In this document: one piece after another, positions 1-8,251 of the stretch
Layout: each line of letters begins with the position of its first letter
Position numbering within the stretch: position 1 is the first letter of the stretch
From: Bacteroidales bacterium
GTDB taxonomy: Bacteria > Bacteroidota > Bacteroidia > Bacteroidales > UBA932
Assembly: GCA_020026275.1 (NCBI GenBank)
Contig: JAHHQQ010000003.1
Coordinates: 1-64,000 of the forward strand
Direction: 5' to 3'
DNA length: 64,000 nt
The notes under the pieces: model-generated
The model's database searches: none
Told to the model about the DNA's origin: nothing
What the model saw: the letters and a program-made list of their open reading frames with translations, nothing else
Made by a program: the position numbers and the translations under genes

Positions 1-352
1 CCACCTGGATCTTGCCGTCCTTGAAGAGTTTGGCAGGGGTTTCCTCCCTGGTCTTCCTCAGACTGTCTGCCTGGGCCTTACCCCTGGCCTCGGCGATGGC
101 TTCCGCGAAATTGGCGAAAAGCAAGGTGATGAAAAGGATGATGAAGACGGTCAGATTGTATCCGAAAGAACCTTGTGAAGTCGTGAACAGGGAAAGGATC
201 GTAACGGCCAGCATGACGGTCGTGGCAATCTCCACCGTGAACATGATCGGGTTCTTGATCATCAGTTTGGGATTGAGTTTGACGAAGGATTGCTTCAAAC
301 TTTCCTGAAGCAGTTCTTTCTGGAATAAGGAGTTGTTATGATTGGTTTTCAT
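1..352 (-). CDS. kdpB: KdpB, potassium-transporting P-type ATPase subunit B (N-terminal part, cut by window edge)
   Basis: KdpB is the ATP-hydrolysing subunit of the KdpFABC high-affinity K+ pump in the inner membrane. Only about 117 residues are present; the gene runs off the left edge. The ATG at 352 opens a frame with the typical KdpB N-terminus, including KLNPKLMIKNP, then two hydrophobic segments, then EARGKAQADSLR and TPAKLF just before the edge. These match the stretch between TM2 and the actuator domain. It starts 20 bp after the kdpA stop, so translation in one operon is expected. The phosphorylation motif DKTGT lies outside the window. Identity is secure from the N-terminus and from kdpF-kdpA upstream. 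Confidence 0.93.
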   Translation of the reverse strand, partial: MKTNHNNSLFQKELLQESLKQSFVKLNPKLMIKNPIMFTVEIATTVMLAVTILSLFTTSQGSFGYNLTVFIILFITLLFANFAEAIAEARGKAQADSLRKTREETPAKLFKDGKIQV

Positions 353-372
353 TTTTCAAGAAATTGGATCTG

Positions 373-2079
373 TTAGAGACTGAAATGCTCTGCAATGGTA
401 CTGAGGGCGTGAGCCGGGAAGAAGGACAAGGCCGCAATGATGAAGATGACGGCAAAGGTCATGATGGCGAAAGTGGCGGTGTCGGTCTTGAGGGTTCCGG
501 CGCTTTCAGGAATGTATTTCTTCTGCGCCATGATACCGGCGATGGCGACTTGGCCGATGATTGGAACGAATCTGCCCAGAATCAGCACCAGACCGCAGGA
601 GATGTTCCAGAACCAGGTGTTGTCGCCCAGTCCTTCAAAACCGGAACCGTTGTTGGCGGCGACAGAGGTGAACTCATAGAGCATTTCACTCAATCCATGG
701 AATCCCGGATTGTTGAGCCATCCCCCTTCTCCTGCCACAAAGCCAGGAGCCTTTACAAACAGATAGGCGGCAAGGGCGGTACCGCTCAGGATGAGCAGCG
801 GATGCAGGAGAGCGACGATGGAAGCAATCTTCATTTCTTTCGCTTCCACCTTGTGCCCCAGAAATTCCGGCGTACGGCCTACCATCAGTCCGCTGATGAA
901 GACGGTGATGATGATGAAGGTGAAATAGTTCATCCAACCCACTCCGACACCTCCGAACCAGGTGTTGATCTGCATGTTCAGCATTTCAATGAGACCGGAA
1001 AGCGGCATGGTGCTGTCGTGCATACCATTGACGGAACCGTTGGAGGTGACAGTGGTCACGACACTCCACAGTCCGGTGCCGGCAGATCCGATACGGACCT
1101 CTTTTCCTTCCATCGCACCGTGGTCCTGGGCAATTCCCATCTGGTCGATGCGTGGGTTGCCTCCCATTTCCGTACTGATGTTGATTGCACAGCCGATCAG
1201 GAAGGCGGACAACATCACCGCATAGATGCTGTAGCCCAATTTCTTCTTCTTGATGTAGAAACCGAAAGCGAGTGCCATGGCCATTGGAATGATCAGGATG
1301 CCCCAGCATTCCAGCATGTTGGACAGGTAGGTCGGATTCTCAAGAGGATGGGAGGAGTTGGTACCGAAATAGCCACCTCCGTTGGTGCCCAGCTGCTTGA
1401 TCGGGATGATGGCAGCTGCCGGACCCTGAGAAATGTACTGGGTGTCCCCTTCCAGAGTGGTCACTTCCATCTTGCCGTCAAAGCCCATCGGAGTTCCCTG
1501 GGTGATGAGGATGCAGCCCAGAACGAGTGCCATAGGAAGCAGGATTCGGGTGCAGCTCAGGACGAGGTATCTCCAGAAGTTGCCGATGGTCCGGGTGGTC
1601 TTTTCACTGAAAGCCTTCATGATGGCGGCCATGGCAGCCATACCGGTTGCGGCGGTTACAAACTGGAAAAGCATGATGACGGCCAGTTGGGTGAAATAGG
1701 TGACGCCGCTTTCACCGCTGTAATGCTGCTCGTTGCAGTTGACCATAAAGGAAATGCAGGTGTTGAACGCCTGATGGGCAGTCTGGCCGGCGTTGCCGTC
1801 CGGATTGAGGGGCAGATACCCCTGGACCAGCAGCAGGACCATGCCCCAGATGAACCAGACCAGATTGACGGTGAGCAGACTTTTCAGAAACTGCTTCCAG
1901 TCCATTTCTTCCTCCGGATTGATGCCGGAAATCTTGTAGATCCATTTTTCGACGGGCTTCATGAAGTCAGTCCAGACTTTCTGCCCCTTATAGACTTTTG
2001 CGATGTACTTGCCTAACGGCCAGCTGAGCAGGATGAGCGCTATGATTTGCAGGATAGCTCCTGATATTTCAGTATTCAT
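373..2079 (-). CDS. kdpA: KdpA, potassium-transporting ATPase subunit A
   Basis: KdpA is the K+-binding and translocating subunit of the KdpFABC complex, a relative of TrkH/KtrB channels. The 568-residue product has the usual length and about ten membrane segments. The filter-like stretch NGGGYFGTNSSHPLENP is plain in the middle of the protein, and the N-terminus (ALILLSWPLGKYIAKVY) is typical. It lies between kdpF (stop at 2120, 40 bp upstream) and kdpB (20 bp downstream). The kdpF-kdpA gap holds a weak AAGAGAA/TTCTCTT inverted repeat of unknown role. A long open frame on the opposite strand is a shadow. Confidence 0.97.
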   Translation of the reverse strand: MNTEISGAILQIIALILLSWPLGKYIAKVYKGQKVWTDFMKPVEKWIYKISGINPEEEMDWKQFLKSLLTVNLVWFIWGMVLLLVQGYLPLNPDGNAGQTAHQAFNTCISFMVNCNEQHYSGESGVTYFTQLAVIMLFQFVTAATGMAAMAAIMKAFSEKTTRTIGNFWRYLVLSCTRILLPMALVLGCILITQGTPMGFDGKMEVTTLEGDTQYISQGPAAAIIPIKQLGTNGGGYFGTNSSHPLENPTYLSNMLECWGILIIPMAMALAFGFYIKKKKLGYSIYAVMLSAFLIGCAINISTEMGGNPRIDQMGIAQDHGAMEGKEVRIGSAGTGLWSVVTTVTSNGSVNGMHDSTMPLSGLIEMLNMQINTWFGGVGVGWMNYFTFIIITVFISGLMVGRTPEFLGHKVEAKEMKIASIVALLHPLLILSGTALAAYLFVKAPGFVAGEGGWLNNPGFHGLSEMLYEFTSVAANNGSGFEGLGDNTWFWNISCGLVLILGRFVPIIGQVAIAGIMAQKKYIPESAGTLKTDTATFAIMTFAVIFIIAALSFFPAHALSTIAEHFSL

Positions 2080-2119
2080 GATTTTGTTTCAAGAGAATTT
2101 GGGTTGTTCTTCTCTTTCT

Positions 2120-2200
2120 TTAAAATTTCTCCGGTTTCACGAGGACATAGACCAGATAGCCGGAAACCAGCAAGGCTAGGATAAATAATATTGTGTACAT
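2120..2200 (-). CDS. kdpF: KdpF, small potassium-transporting ATPase subunit F
   Basis: A 26-residue single-span membrane peptide, the stabilising subunit of KdpFABC. It shows the KdpF hallmarks: one hydrophobic helix with GYLVYVLV followed by KPEKF at the C-terminus. The ATG at 2200 is four bases after the stop of another tiny membrane ORF (2205-2303), which suggests translational coupling. kdpA follows after 40 bp. It has no clear Shine-Dalgarno sequence. Confidence 0.88.
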   Translation of the reverse strand: MYTILFILALLVSGYLVYVLVKPEKF

Positions 2201-2204
2201 GTTT

Positions 2205-2303
2205 TCAGATTTTGTCAAACCAGGTGATACATAGATAGAACAGGCCGAAACAGAGCAGCCCCAATGCGATACATAGGAAAGATTCCAATAATAAAGTTGC
2301 CAT
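2205..2303 (-). CDS. 32-residue single-span membrane peptide at the head of the kdp operon
   Basis: A short frame from ATG (2303) to TGA (2205-2207) encodes 32 residues that are nearly all hydrophobic: MATLLLESFLCIALG at the start and CITWFDKI at the end. It forms one membrane helix of roughly 22 residues with a charged tail. It lies four bases upstream of kdpF in the same orientation and is the first coding frame after the presumed kdp control region. Size, topology and coupling suggest an extra small subunit or regulatory peptide for the Kdp pump, but I recognise no named family. It could also be an untranslated leader stretch; evidence is position and composition only. Confidence 0.5.
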   Translation of the reverse strand: MATLLLESFLCIALGLLCFGLFYLCITWFDKI

Positions 2304-2347
2304 ACTAAAATAATTTTATCAGTTCTGTATGCCACACTAGTCAAAAT

Positions 2348-2378
2348 ATATGCAGACCGGTCGGACAAGTCTGCATAT
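2348..2378. promoter_or_regulatory. 10-bp inverted repeat upstream of the kdp operon, possible response-regulator site
   Basis: ATATGCAGAC (2348-2357) and GTCTGCATAT (2369-2378) form a perfect inverted repeat with an 11-bp spacer, so the arm centres are 21 bp apart, two helical turns. This fits binding of a dimeric regulator. It lies about 45 bp upstream of the first kdp ORF and 120 bp downstream of the NtrC-type regulator gene. A partial sigma-54 -24 box (TGGCA, minus strand, 2330-2334) lies between it and the operon, but no -12 GC box sits at the right distance. The role is inferred. Confidence 0.5.
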
Positions 2379-2421
2379 CATTGATACTCAATTAAATAAA
2401 TTATAGAGAAAGAAATGGGTA

Positions 2422-2472
2422 CAAAAAAAGACCCTTCCATTTTGAAAAGGTTTTTTCATTTTGGAAGGGTCT
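2422..2472 (-). terminator. Intrinsic terminator after the NtrC-type regulator gene
   Basis: The arms AGACCCTTCCA (2429-2439) and TGGAAGGGTCT (2462-2472) pair perfectly over 11 bp, and on the minus strand the stem is followed by a run of seven T. It sits 28 bp after the regulator stop and separates that gene from the kdp operon, so kdp needs its own promoter. Confidence 0.85.
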
Positions 2473-2499
2473 GTAAGAAATATTTCAGCGGATACGAAC

Positions 2500-3846
2500 C
2501 TATACTTGGATGCCGTATTCCTCGATTTTCCGATAGAGGGTCGTCAGCCCGATCTTCAGGAGACGGGCGGTTTCCGTCTTGTTCCCATGGGTATAGGAAA
2601 GGATTTTCGCAATGTGGTTGCGCTCGACAGTCGCCAGATCGAATTCGCCGGTGGCAGTGCTGGCCGGATGGACCATCTGCAGGTCGAGTGGCAGGTCGTC
2701 CGGCACAATCTCATCGTCGCAGACAATCAGGGCCCGTTCAATGACATTGCGGAGCTCACGGATGTTGCCGGGCCAGGAGTAGGCCTCCATCAGCGGAAAA
2801 CAGCTGTTCTGTATGCCAATCTGACGGCCTCTCATCTTCTGGGAGAAGCGGTCGATGAAATATTGGGCGAGCAGACGGACATCCCCTTTCCTTTCTCTGA
2901 GAGGAGGCAGTTCCAGCTGGAAGACACTCAATCGGAAATACAGGTCTTCCCTGAACTGCTTCAGGTCAATCTCCTTCTTCAGATCCCGGTTGGTGGCGGC
3001 AATGATGCGGACATCCACCTTTGTGGTCCGGGTGTCCCCTACCTTGATGAATTCGCTGGATTCCAGCACACGCAGCAGTTTGGCCTGGAGGCTGAACTCC
3101 ATCTCTCCCACCTCGTCCAGGAAGATGGTACCACCGTTGGCTTCCTCGAAGAGACCTTTCTTGTCCTTCAAGGCACCGGTGAACGAGCCGGCCTTGTGGC
3201 CGAACAGCTCGCTTTCCAGCAGTTCCTTGCTGAATGCGGAGCAGTTGATGGCGAGGAAAGGCTTGTCTTTCCGCGGACTTTCCTGATGGATGGCTTTGGC
3301 AAACACCTCTTTTCCGGTACCGGTCTCTCCGGTCAGGAGCACACAGATGTCCGAAGCGGCCACCTTCTTCGCCATGGCGACCACCTGCTGGATGCTGGTG
3401 GAACGTCCAATGACGGAAGTGAAGCCGTTTCCGCTCCATTTCTCTTCTTTCTTCACGGCATTCCGGCCTTTCAGCCCTTTGGCGGCTTCGTCCATGGCAC
3501 GGCTCACCAGAGGGATGATCTTTCGGTTGTCATCCCCCTTGATCAGGTAGTCAAAGGCTCCGTTCTTGATGGCCTGTACGCCATCCGCAATGTTGCCATG
3601 TCCGGTCAGCAGGATAATTTTGGCCTCCGGAGCCATTTTCTGCAGTTCCGGTACCATATCCACCCCGTTCCCGTCCGGCAGGAACACATCGCAGATGATG
3701 ACCTGCACGTCATTGTTTTTCCGAAGCGCAGCCAAGGCCGAGAAACGGTCCTCGGCCTGTCTGACTTCGTAACCTTCCAGGGAAAGGATCTTGCCTAGAA
3801 GAATCCGGTTGGTATTTTCGTCGTCTATCAGGAGAATCTTGTTCAT
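2500..3846 (-). CDS. Sigma-54-dependent (NtrC-type) response regulator
   Basis: A 448-residue cytoplasmic regulator in three parts. Residues 1-120 are a receiver with acidic pocket D8/D9, phospho-acceptor D53 (ICDVFLPD), T81 and K103. Residues about 150-385 are an AAA+ domain with Walker A GETGTGKE, the sigma-54 contact loop as GSFTGA (usual GAFTGA) and Walker B GGTIFLDEVGE. The last 45 residues are a Fis-type helix-turn-helix (ETARLLKIGLTTLYRKI). It should activate sigma-54 promoters when phosphorylated. It starts 12 bp after the formate-THF ligase stop, so they may be co-transcribed, and ends at a terminator before kdp. No histidine kinase lies next to it here. It is not KdpE, which is OmpR-type. 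Its target is unknown; the kdp dyad downstream is one candidate. Confidence 0.9.
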   Translation of the reverse strand: MNKILLIDDENTNRILLGKILSLEGYEVRQAEDRFSALAALRKNNDVQVIICDVFLPDGNGVDMVPELQKMAPEAKIILLTGHGNIADGVQAIKNGAFDYLIKGDDNRKIIPLVSRAMDEAAKGLKGRNAVKKEEKWSGNGFTSVIGRSTSIQQVVAMAKKVAASDICVLLTGETGTGKEVFAKAIHQESPRKDKPFLAINCSAFSKELLESELFGHKAGSFTGALKDKKGLFEEANGGTIFLDEVGEMEFSLQAKLLRVLESSEFIKVGDTRTTKVDVRIIAATNRDLKKEIDLKQFREDLYFRLSVFQLELPPLRERKGDVRLLAQYFIDRFSQKMRGRQIGIQNSCFPLMEAYSWPGNIRELRNVIERALIVCDDEIVPDDLPLDLQMVHPASTATGEFDLATVERNHIAKILSYTHGNKTETARLLKIGLTTLYRKIEEYGIQV

Positions 3847-3858
3847 GATGCAATCCGG

Positions 3859-5526
3859 TTAGCTGAGTCCTTCAATTTCACCGTCCACCAGATCAATTCT
3901 CAGGGCTTGTGGTGATTTTGGCAGACCTGGCATACGGATGATGTCCCCTGCAATGGCGACAATCATCTCAGCACCGGTGTTGATGACAATATCCTTGATC
4001 TCAAAGGTGAAACCTTCCGGTGCTCCATAGAGCTTCGGATCCTGAGAGAAGGAGAACTGAGTCTTGGCGATGCAGACAGGGAAATGCTCGATGCCCAGAT
4101 CACGGATCAGCTTGAACTTCTTCTTGGCCTTGGCAGCGAAGACGACGGTGCCGGCATGGTAGATGTTCTTGGCCACCTTTTCAATCTTCTGCTCGGTGCT
4201 GTCGCTGTCTCCGTACACGAAATGAAGCGGCTCGGACGGATGTTTCTCGATGGTGTCCACCACTACCTTGGCCAGTTCCACCGCTCCTTCGCCACCTTCC
4301 ATGTAGGCGCTGTTGAGTGCGAAGCCGACACCAATCTCCTGGCAATGGTCACGGACGATGGCAATCTCCTCCTCGGTATCGGAAGCGAACTTGTTGAAGC
4401 AGACCACCACGCTCTGTCCGAAGCTGCGGATATTGTCGATGTGTCTGTCCAGATTGGCGAGACCTTTCCGGACTCCTTCCGGATTCGGTTCCTTGATGCC
4501 TTCCAATGCGACGTCTCCGTGCATCTTCAGACCCTGGAGAGTGGCTACGATGACGGTCAGGACAGGATTGAGCCCGGCTTTCCGGCATTTGATGTCATAG
4601 AACTTCTCTGCTCCCAGATCGGCACCGAAGCCGGCCTCTGTGATGGCATAGTCGCTGAATGTCATGGCCGTCTTGGTTGCGATGATGGAGTTGCAGCCAT
4701 GGGCGATGTTGGCAAATGGACCACCGTGCACGAAAGCAGGTGTGTTTTCAGTAGTCTGCACGAGATTTGGACGGATGGCATCTTTCAGCAGAACGGTGAT
4801 GGCACCGGCAACACCCAGGTCTTTCACCGTGAATGGCTTGTCGTCCATGGTGTAGCCGAGCAGAATGTTCTCGATACGGCGTCTGAGGTCTTCGAGATTT
4901 TCTGACAGACAGAGGATGGCCATGATTTCAGAAGCCGGAGTAATCTCAAAACCGGATTCTCCGGTGAGTCCGTTGGTACGGGGACCCAGACCGGTGACAA
5001 TGCTCCGGAGGTTGCGGTCGTTCACGTCCAGCACCCTTTTCCAGAGTACTTCCTTCAAAGCGAAGCCTTCTGCCTGGTGCTGGTAGATGTAGTTGTCCAG
5101 CAGAGCGGAAATCATGTTGTGCGCAGAAGTGATGGCATGGAAATCGCCCGTGAAATGAAGATTGATCTTGTCCATCGGCAGCACCTGGGCGCAGCCGCCT
5201 CCAGCCGCACCGCCCTTCATGCCGAAGCAAGGACCCAGAGAAGGTTCTCTCAGGGCGACAACCGCTTTCTTTCCGATTTTGTTCAGCCCCAGTGCCAGAC
5301 CTACAGACACGGTGGTCTTTCCAATTCCTGCCTTGGTGGCGGTGATCGCAGTGACAAGAATCAGCTTGTTCCGCTTGATTTTCTCATCATCAATCAGTGT
5401 CTCTGGAACCTTGGCGATGAATTTGCCATACTGCTCCAACTGTTCTTCTGGTATTCCGATACTACCAGCGATTTCTGTGATTTTTTTCATCGGAGTTTCT
5501 CTCGCGATTTCGATGTCAGACTTCAT
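3859..5526 (-). CDS. fhs: Formate-tetrahydrofolate ligase
   Basis: Makes 10-formyl-THF from formate, THF and ATP in the cytoplasm, feeding one-carbon units to purine and other syntheses. The product has 555 residues from the ATG at 5526 (MKSDIEIAR, the normal start); an ATG three codons upstream is less likely. A P-loop variant ATKAGIGKTT lies near residues 63-72 and the family signature MKGGAAGGG near 103-111. LREPSLGP is also diagnostic. The regulator gene starts 12 bp after its stop, and the GH3 gene ends about 65 bp upstream. Confidence 0.96.
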   Translation of the reverse strand: MKSDIEIARETPMKKITEIAGSIGIPEEQLEQYGKFIAKVPETLIDDEKIKRNKLILVTAITATKAGIGKTTVSVGLALGLNKIGKKAVVALREPSLGPCFGMKGGAAGGGCAQVLPMDKINLHFTGDFHAITSAHNMISALLDNYIYQHQAEGFALKEVLWKRVLDVNDRNLRSIVTGLGPRTNGLTGESGFEITPASEIMAILCLSENLEDLRRRIENILLGYTMDDKPFTVKDLGVAGAITVLLKDAIRPNLVQTTENTPAFVHGGPFANIAHGCNSIIATKTAMTFSDYAITEAGFGADLGAEKFYDIKCRKAGLNPVLTVIVATLQGLKMHGDVALEGIKEPNPEGVRKGLANLDRHIDNIRSFGQSVVVCFNKFASDTEEEIAIVRDHCQEIGVGFALNSAYMEGGEGAVELAKVVVDTIEKHPSEPLHFVYGDSDSTEQKIEKVAKNIYHAGTVVFAAKAKKKFKLIRDLGIEHFPVCIAKTQFSFSQDPKLYGAPEGFTFEIKDIVINTGAEMIVAIAGDIIRMPGLPKSPQALRIDLVDGEIEGLS

Positions 5527-5590
5527 ACTCGTCATACATTTATATGGTTTGATTACTAACTGAAATGATAATGCAATTTCATTCTGCTCT

Positions 5591-8170
5591 TTATTTCTTG
5601 TTTAGCTGGACATTGACACTTTTCTGTCCGTTTACTTGCATTTCAAGGAGTTCAAAGTGAGGTGCTGTAAAAGTCAGAATGCCTTGCGTCCGGGTTTTGA
5701 TATGGTAGTTGCCGAATTTGTCAGTAACGGATCTGGTGCCGAGACCGCGATCTTCTACTATTGCCCCCGCTACGGGCGTCGCCTGGACATCACGTACACT
5801 TCCAGTAACTTCAATTTCTTCACCTTCTTCTTGTACAGTGGCTGTTGTGCTCTGCTGTGAAATACTCTGGACCGGAAGCGTTTTTCCAGCATAGACAGGA
5901 AGATTGAACAAGATATCATCGGAAGCCTTTCCCACCTGGATTTCAAATTGTCCGTCCTCCAAATAGGCAGTGCCGTCATCCCGGGTAAGGAAAAGTTCTT
6001 TCACCGGAATGGTGAGACGGACGGTCTTGCTCTCCCCTGGTTCCAGGGAAATCTTCTGGAATGCTTTCAACTGCTTGACAGGAGTCATGACGGTGCTGAC
6101 CAGGTCGCGGACATAGACCTGGACCACTTCTTTGCCAGGGCGGCTGCCGGCATTGCGGATGGTCACGTCCACATGGATTTGTTCGTATGGAAGGTAGTTC
6201 TCTTTCTCTACCTTGGCATCCAGATAGTCAAACTTCGTATAGCTCAGTCCATGTCCAAAAGCCCAAAGCGGATCAGGCGTGGAGAAGACATAGTCACGAC
6301 CTGGAGCATCGTAGCTGCCCGGCTCATGATAGAAACCTTTGTCTGTCGGCAAATAATTGTAGAAACATGGCAGATGACCGGTACTTTGAGGGAAGCTGAA
6401 GGACAGACGGCCGGAAGGATTGACCTTTCCAAACAGGATGTCCGCAATGGAGTTGCCCTGCTGTTCTCCGGCATACCATTGAGCCAGTACAGCCGGTATG
6501 TTTTCTTTAATCCATGGAATGGCGAAAGGTTTTCCTGCCACCAGAATGACGACGACCGGTTTTCCGGTCGCAGCTACTGCTTTCACCAGTTTTTCCTGCG
6601 CGCCTGTCAGACAAATGTCGTTGAGATCAATGCCTTCCCCACTTGTAGAAGGTTCCGGGCTGTGACGGACAAAAGCTGTAGAAGAACTGCCTGCAAAGAC
6701 GAGTGCGACATCGCTTTTGCGGGCTGCTTTTACTGCGGCAGGAATACCTGACTCATCCATAGAGGCGATCGAGCAACCTTCCGCATAGTGGATTTTCACC
6801 TGATTTCCGACCAGTTTCCGGATGCCCTGCAATGGTGTGATGCCATCTCCTTTATTTTTGCTCCAAGTGTAGTCACCAAATTGGATACGGTCCGCATTCG
6901 GCCCGATGACGGCAATTGAGCGGAGCTTGTGGATATCCAAAGGAAGTAGATTCCCTTCGTTTTTGAGCAATACGGTGGATTCGTCAGCGATCTGCTTTGA
7001 CAGTTGTGAACTTTCTTCACTTCTAAGCGGAAGTCTGTGCGAACATTTTTCTTGATAAGGATCTTCAAAGAGTCCAAGCTCAAATTTGGCTCTCAAAACT
7101 CTTCTTACAGCAACATTGATATATTCTTCATCAAATCTTCCTTCTTTGACAGCTTGGACAAGAGTCGGGAAGGCAGAGCTGGAGGCTTCCACGTCCAGTC
7201 CGGCAGTAATGGCCTGTACTGCCGCCTCGTAGTCATCTCCAGCGGTCCGGTGAAAATTCTTGAGCATATTGATGACACCCCAGTCTGAATAGACATAACC
7301 CTTGAATCCGAATAGGTCTCTGAGCACATCAGTGAGCATAAAATGAGAAGCGGAGTTCGGCACTCGGTTCCAGGAATTATAGCTGGACATGATAGCCATT
7401 ACATTTGTCTCGGCAATTACTGTCTGAAATGGTTTCAGATAGATATCGAACAGATCCTTGGCGGAACATTCAGTCGAAGCCAAATTGAGACCGCCGGATG
7501 GGTTGCCATGAGGCCCGTAGTGCTTGAGCATTGGAGAAATGCCGTGATCCAGATAGCCTTTCGCTTCTGAAACCGCCATTCTGGAACAGAGATAAGGATC
7601 CTCACCAAATGATTCTTCTACTCTGCCCCATCTCAATTCCCTTACTACATCAATGCAAGGAGAGAGCACTTGACGTACTCCGATTGTATTGAGTTCTCCA
7701 GAAATTGCGGTGGTTTTCCGGTAGGCAAGATCCGGATTGAAGGTGCTTCCCATTGCAATGTTTTGAGGAAAAACAGTTGTCCCCTCGTGTACGACACCAT
7801 GCAGGGATTCCGCAACGGAAAAGGCTGGAATGCCAAGACGGGTCTGGTTGAGCATATAGCTCTGGATAATCTTGAAAGTTTCCCGGCAGTTGGCAGCCGT
7901 CAAAGGAAATCCTTCAAAAAATCCGAAGCCCTTGTCGCTGCAGAATTGCGCCAGTTTCTCTTCGTTGAGTTTCTGGCCGTCGAAGACGTTCCAGGAGTGC
8001 AGGTGGGAAATCTGGGCAATTTTCTCTTCCAGAGTCATTCTGGAGAGAAGGTCATCGACTCTCCGTTCAATCGGGAGGGAGGCATCTTTATAAGGAACAA
8101 TCTGCTGCGCAGAAACGAATACTGAACAGCAGATTATCGATGACGCCAATACGATTAGTCTTTTTCTCAT
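5591..8170 (-). CDS. GH3 exo-beta-glycosidase with a C-terminal carboxypeptidase-regulatory-like domain
   Basis: A secreted 859-residue enzyme with a signal peptide ending near FVSAQQ. The GH3 N-terminal barrel (about 35-340) carries the K216-H217 pair and the nucleophile D296 in YVYSDWG. The GH3 C-terminal domain spans about 390-650 and a fibronectin-III-like domain about 680-765. Family members remove beta-linked glucose, xylose or similar sugars from chain ends; ESLHG near residue 121 resembles xylosidase-type members, but specificity cannot be fixed. The last 85 residues (VTGSVRDVQATPVAGAIVE...) look like a CarboxypepD_reg domain, common at SusC N-termini but unusual here. It follows the GH13 amylase by 81 bp and may share its transcript. 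Confidence 0.92.
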   Translation of the reverse strand: MRKRLIVLASSIICCSVFVSAQQIVPYKDASLPIERRVDDLLSRMTLEEKIAQISHLHSWNVFDGQKLNEEKLAQFCSDKGFGFFEGFPLTAANCRETFKIIQSYMLNQTRLGIPAFSVAESLHGVVHEGTTVFPQNIAMGSTFNPDLAYRKTTAISGELNTIGVRQVLSPCIDVVRELRWGRVEESFGEDPYLCSRMAVSEAKGYLDHGISPMLKHYGPHGNPSGGLNLASTECSAKDLFDIYLKPFQTVIAETNVMAIMSSYNSWNRVPNSASHFMLTDVLRDLFGFKGYVYSDWGVINMLKNFHRTAGDDYEAAVQAITAGLDVEASSSAFPTLVQAVKEGRFDEEYINVAVRRVLRAKFELGLFEDPYQEKCSHRLPLRSEESSQLSKQIADESTVLLKNEGNLLPLDIHKLRSIAVIGPNADRIQFGDYTWSKNKGDGITPLQGIRKLVGNQVKIHYAEGCSIASMDESGIPAAVKAARKSDVALVFAGSSSTAFVRHSPEPSTSGEGIDLNDICLTGAQEKLVKAVAATGKPVVVILVAGKPFAIPWIKENIPAVLAQWYAGEQQGNSIADILFGKVNPSGRLSFSFPQSTGHLPCFYNYLPTDKGFYHEPGSYDAPGRDYVFSTPDPLWAFGHGLSYTKFDYLDAKVEKENYLPYEQIHVDVTIRNAGSRPGKEVVQVYVRDLVSTVMTPVKQLKAFQKISLEPGESKTVRLTIPVKELFLTRDDGTAYLEDGQFEIQVGKASDDILFNLPVYAGKTLPVQSISQQSTTATVQEEGEEIEVTGSVRDVQATPVAGAIVEDRGLGTRSVTDKFGNYHIKTRTQGILTFTAPHFELLEMQVNGQKSVNVQLNKK

Positions 8171-8176
8171 GGTTTG

Positions 8177-8226
8177 GTGGTTTATTTTTCAGTAATGTGT
8201 TTTTCTGTCCTTCATGAATAAACCAC
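8177..8226. promoter_or_regulatory. Perfect 10-bp inverted repeat in the GH3 leader
   Basis: GTGGTTTATT (8177-8186) and AATAAACCAC (8217-8226) pair perfectly across a 30-bp spacer, just upstream of the GH3 start and inside the 81-bp gap after the amylase gene. It could be an operator or an mRNA hairpin between the two genes. There is no T-run next to it, so it does not look like a simple terminator. Confidence 0.4.
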
Positions 8227-8251
8227 TAATATAGTCATATTTTTTTTATTC

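Noticed and set aside
364..2016. A 550-codon open frame on the plus strand
   Set aside because: It is antisense to kdpA, which has clear family motifs. The translation is rich in His, Asp and Gly with no recognisable domain.
2319..2334. A sigma-54 promoter for kdp
   Set aside because: TGGCA fits the -24 element, but the bases at -12 lack the GC needed, so I do not call it a promoter.
2500..3846. KdpE as the identity of the regulator
   Set aside because: KdpE has an OmpR-type winged helix; this protein has AAA+ and Fis-type domains.
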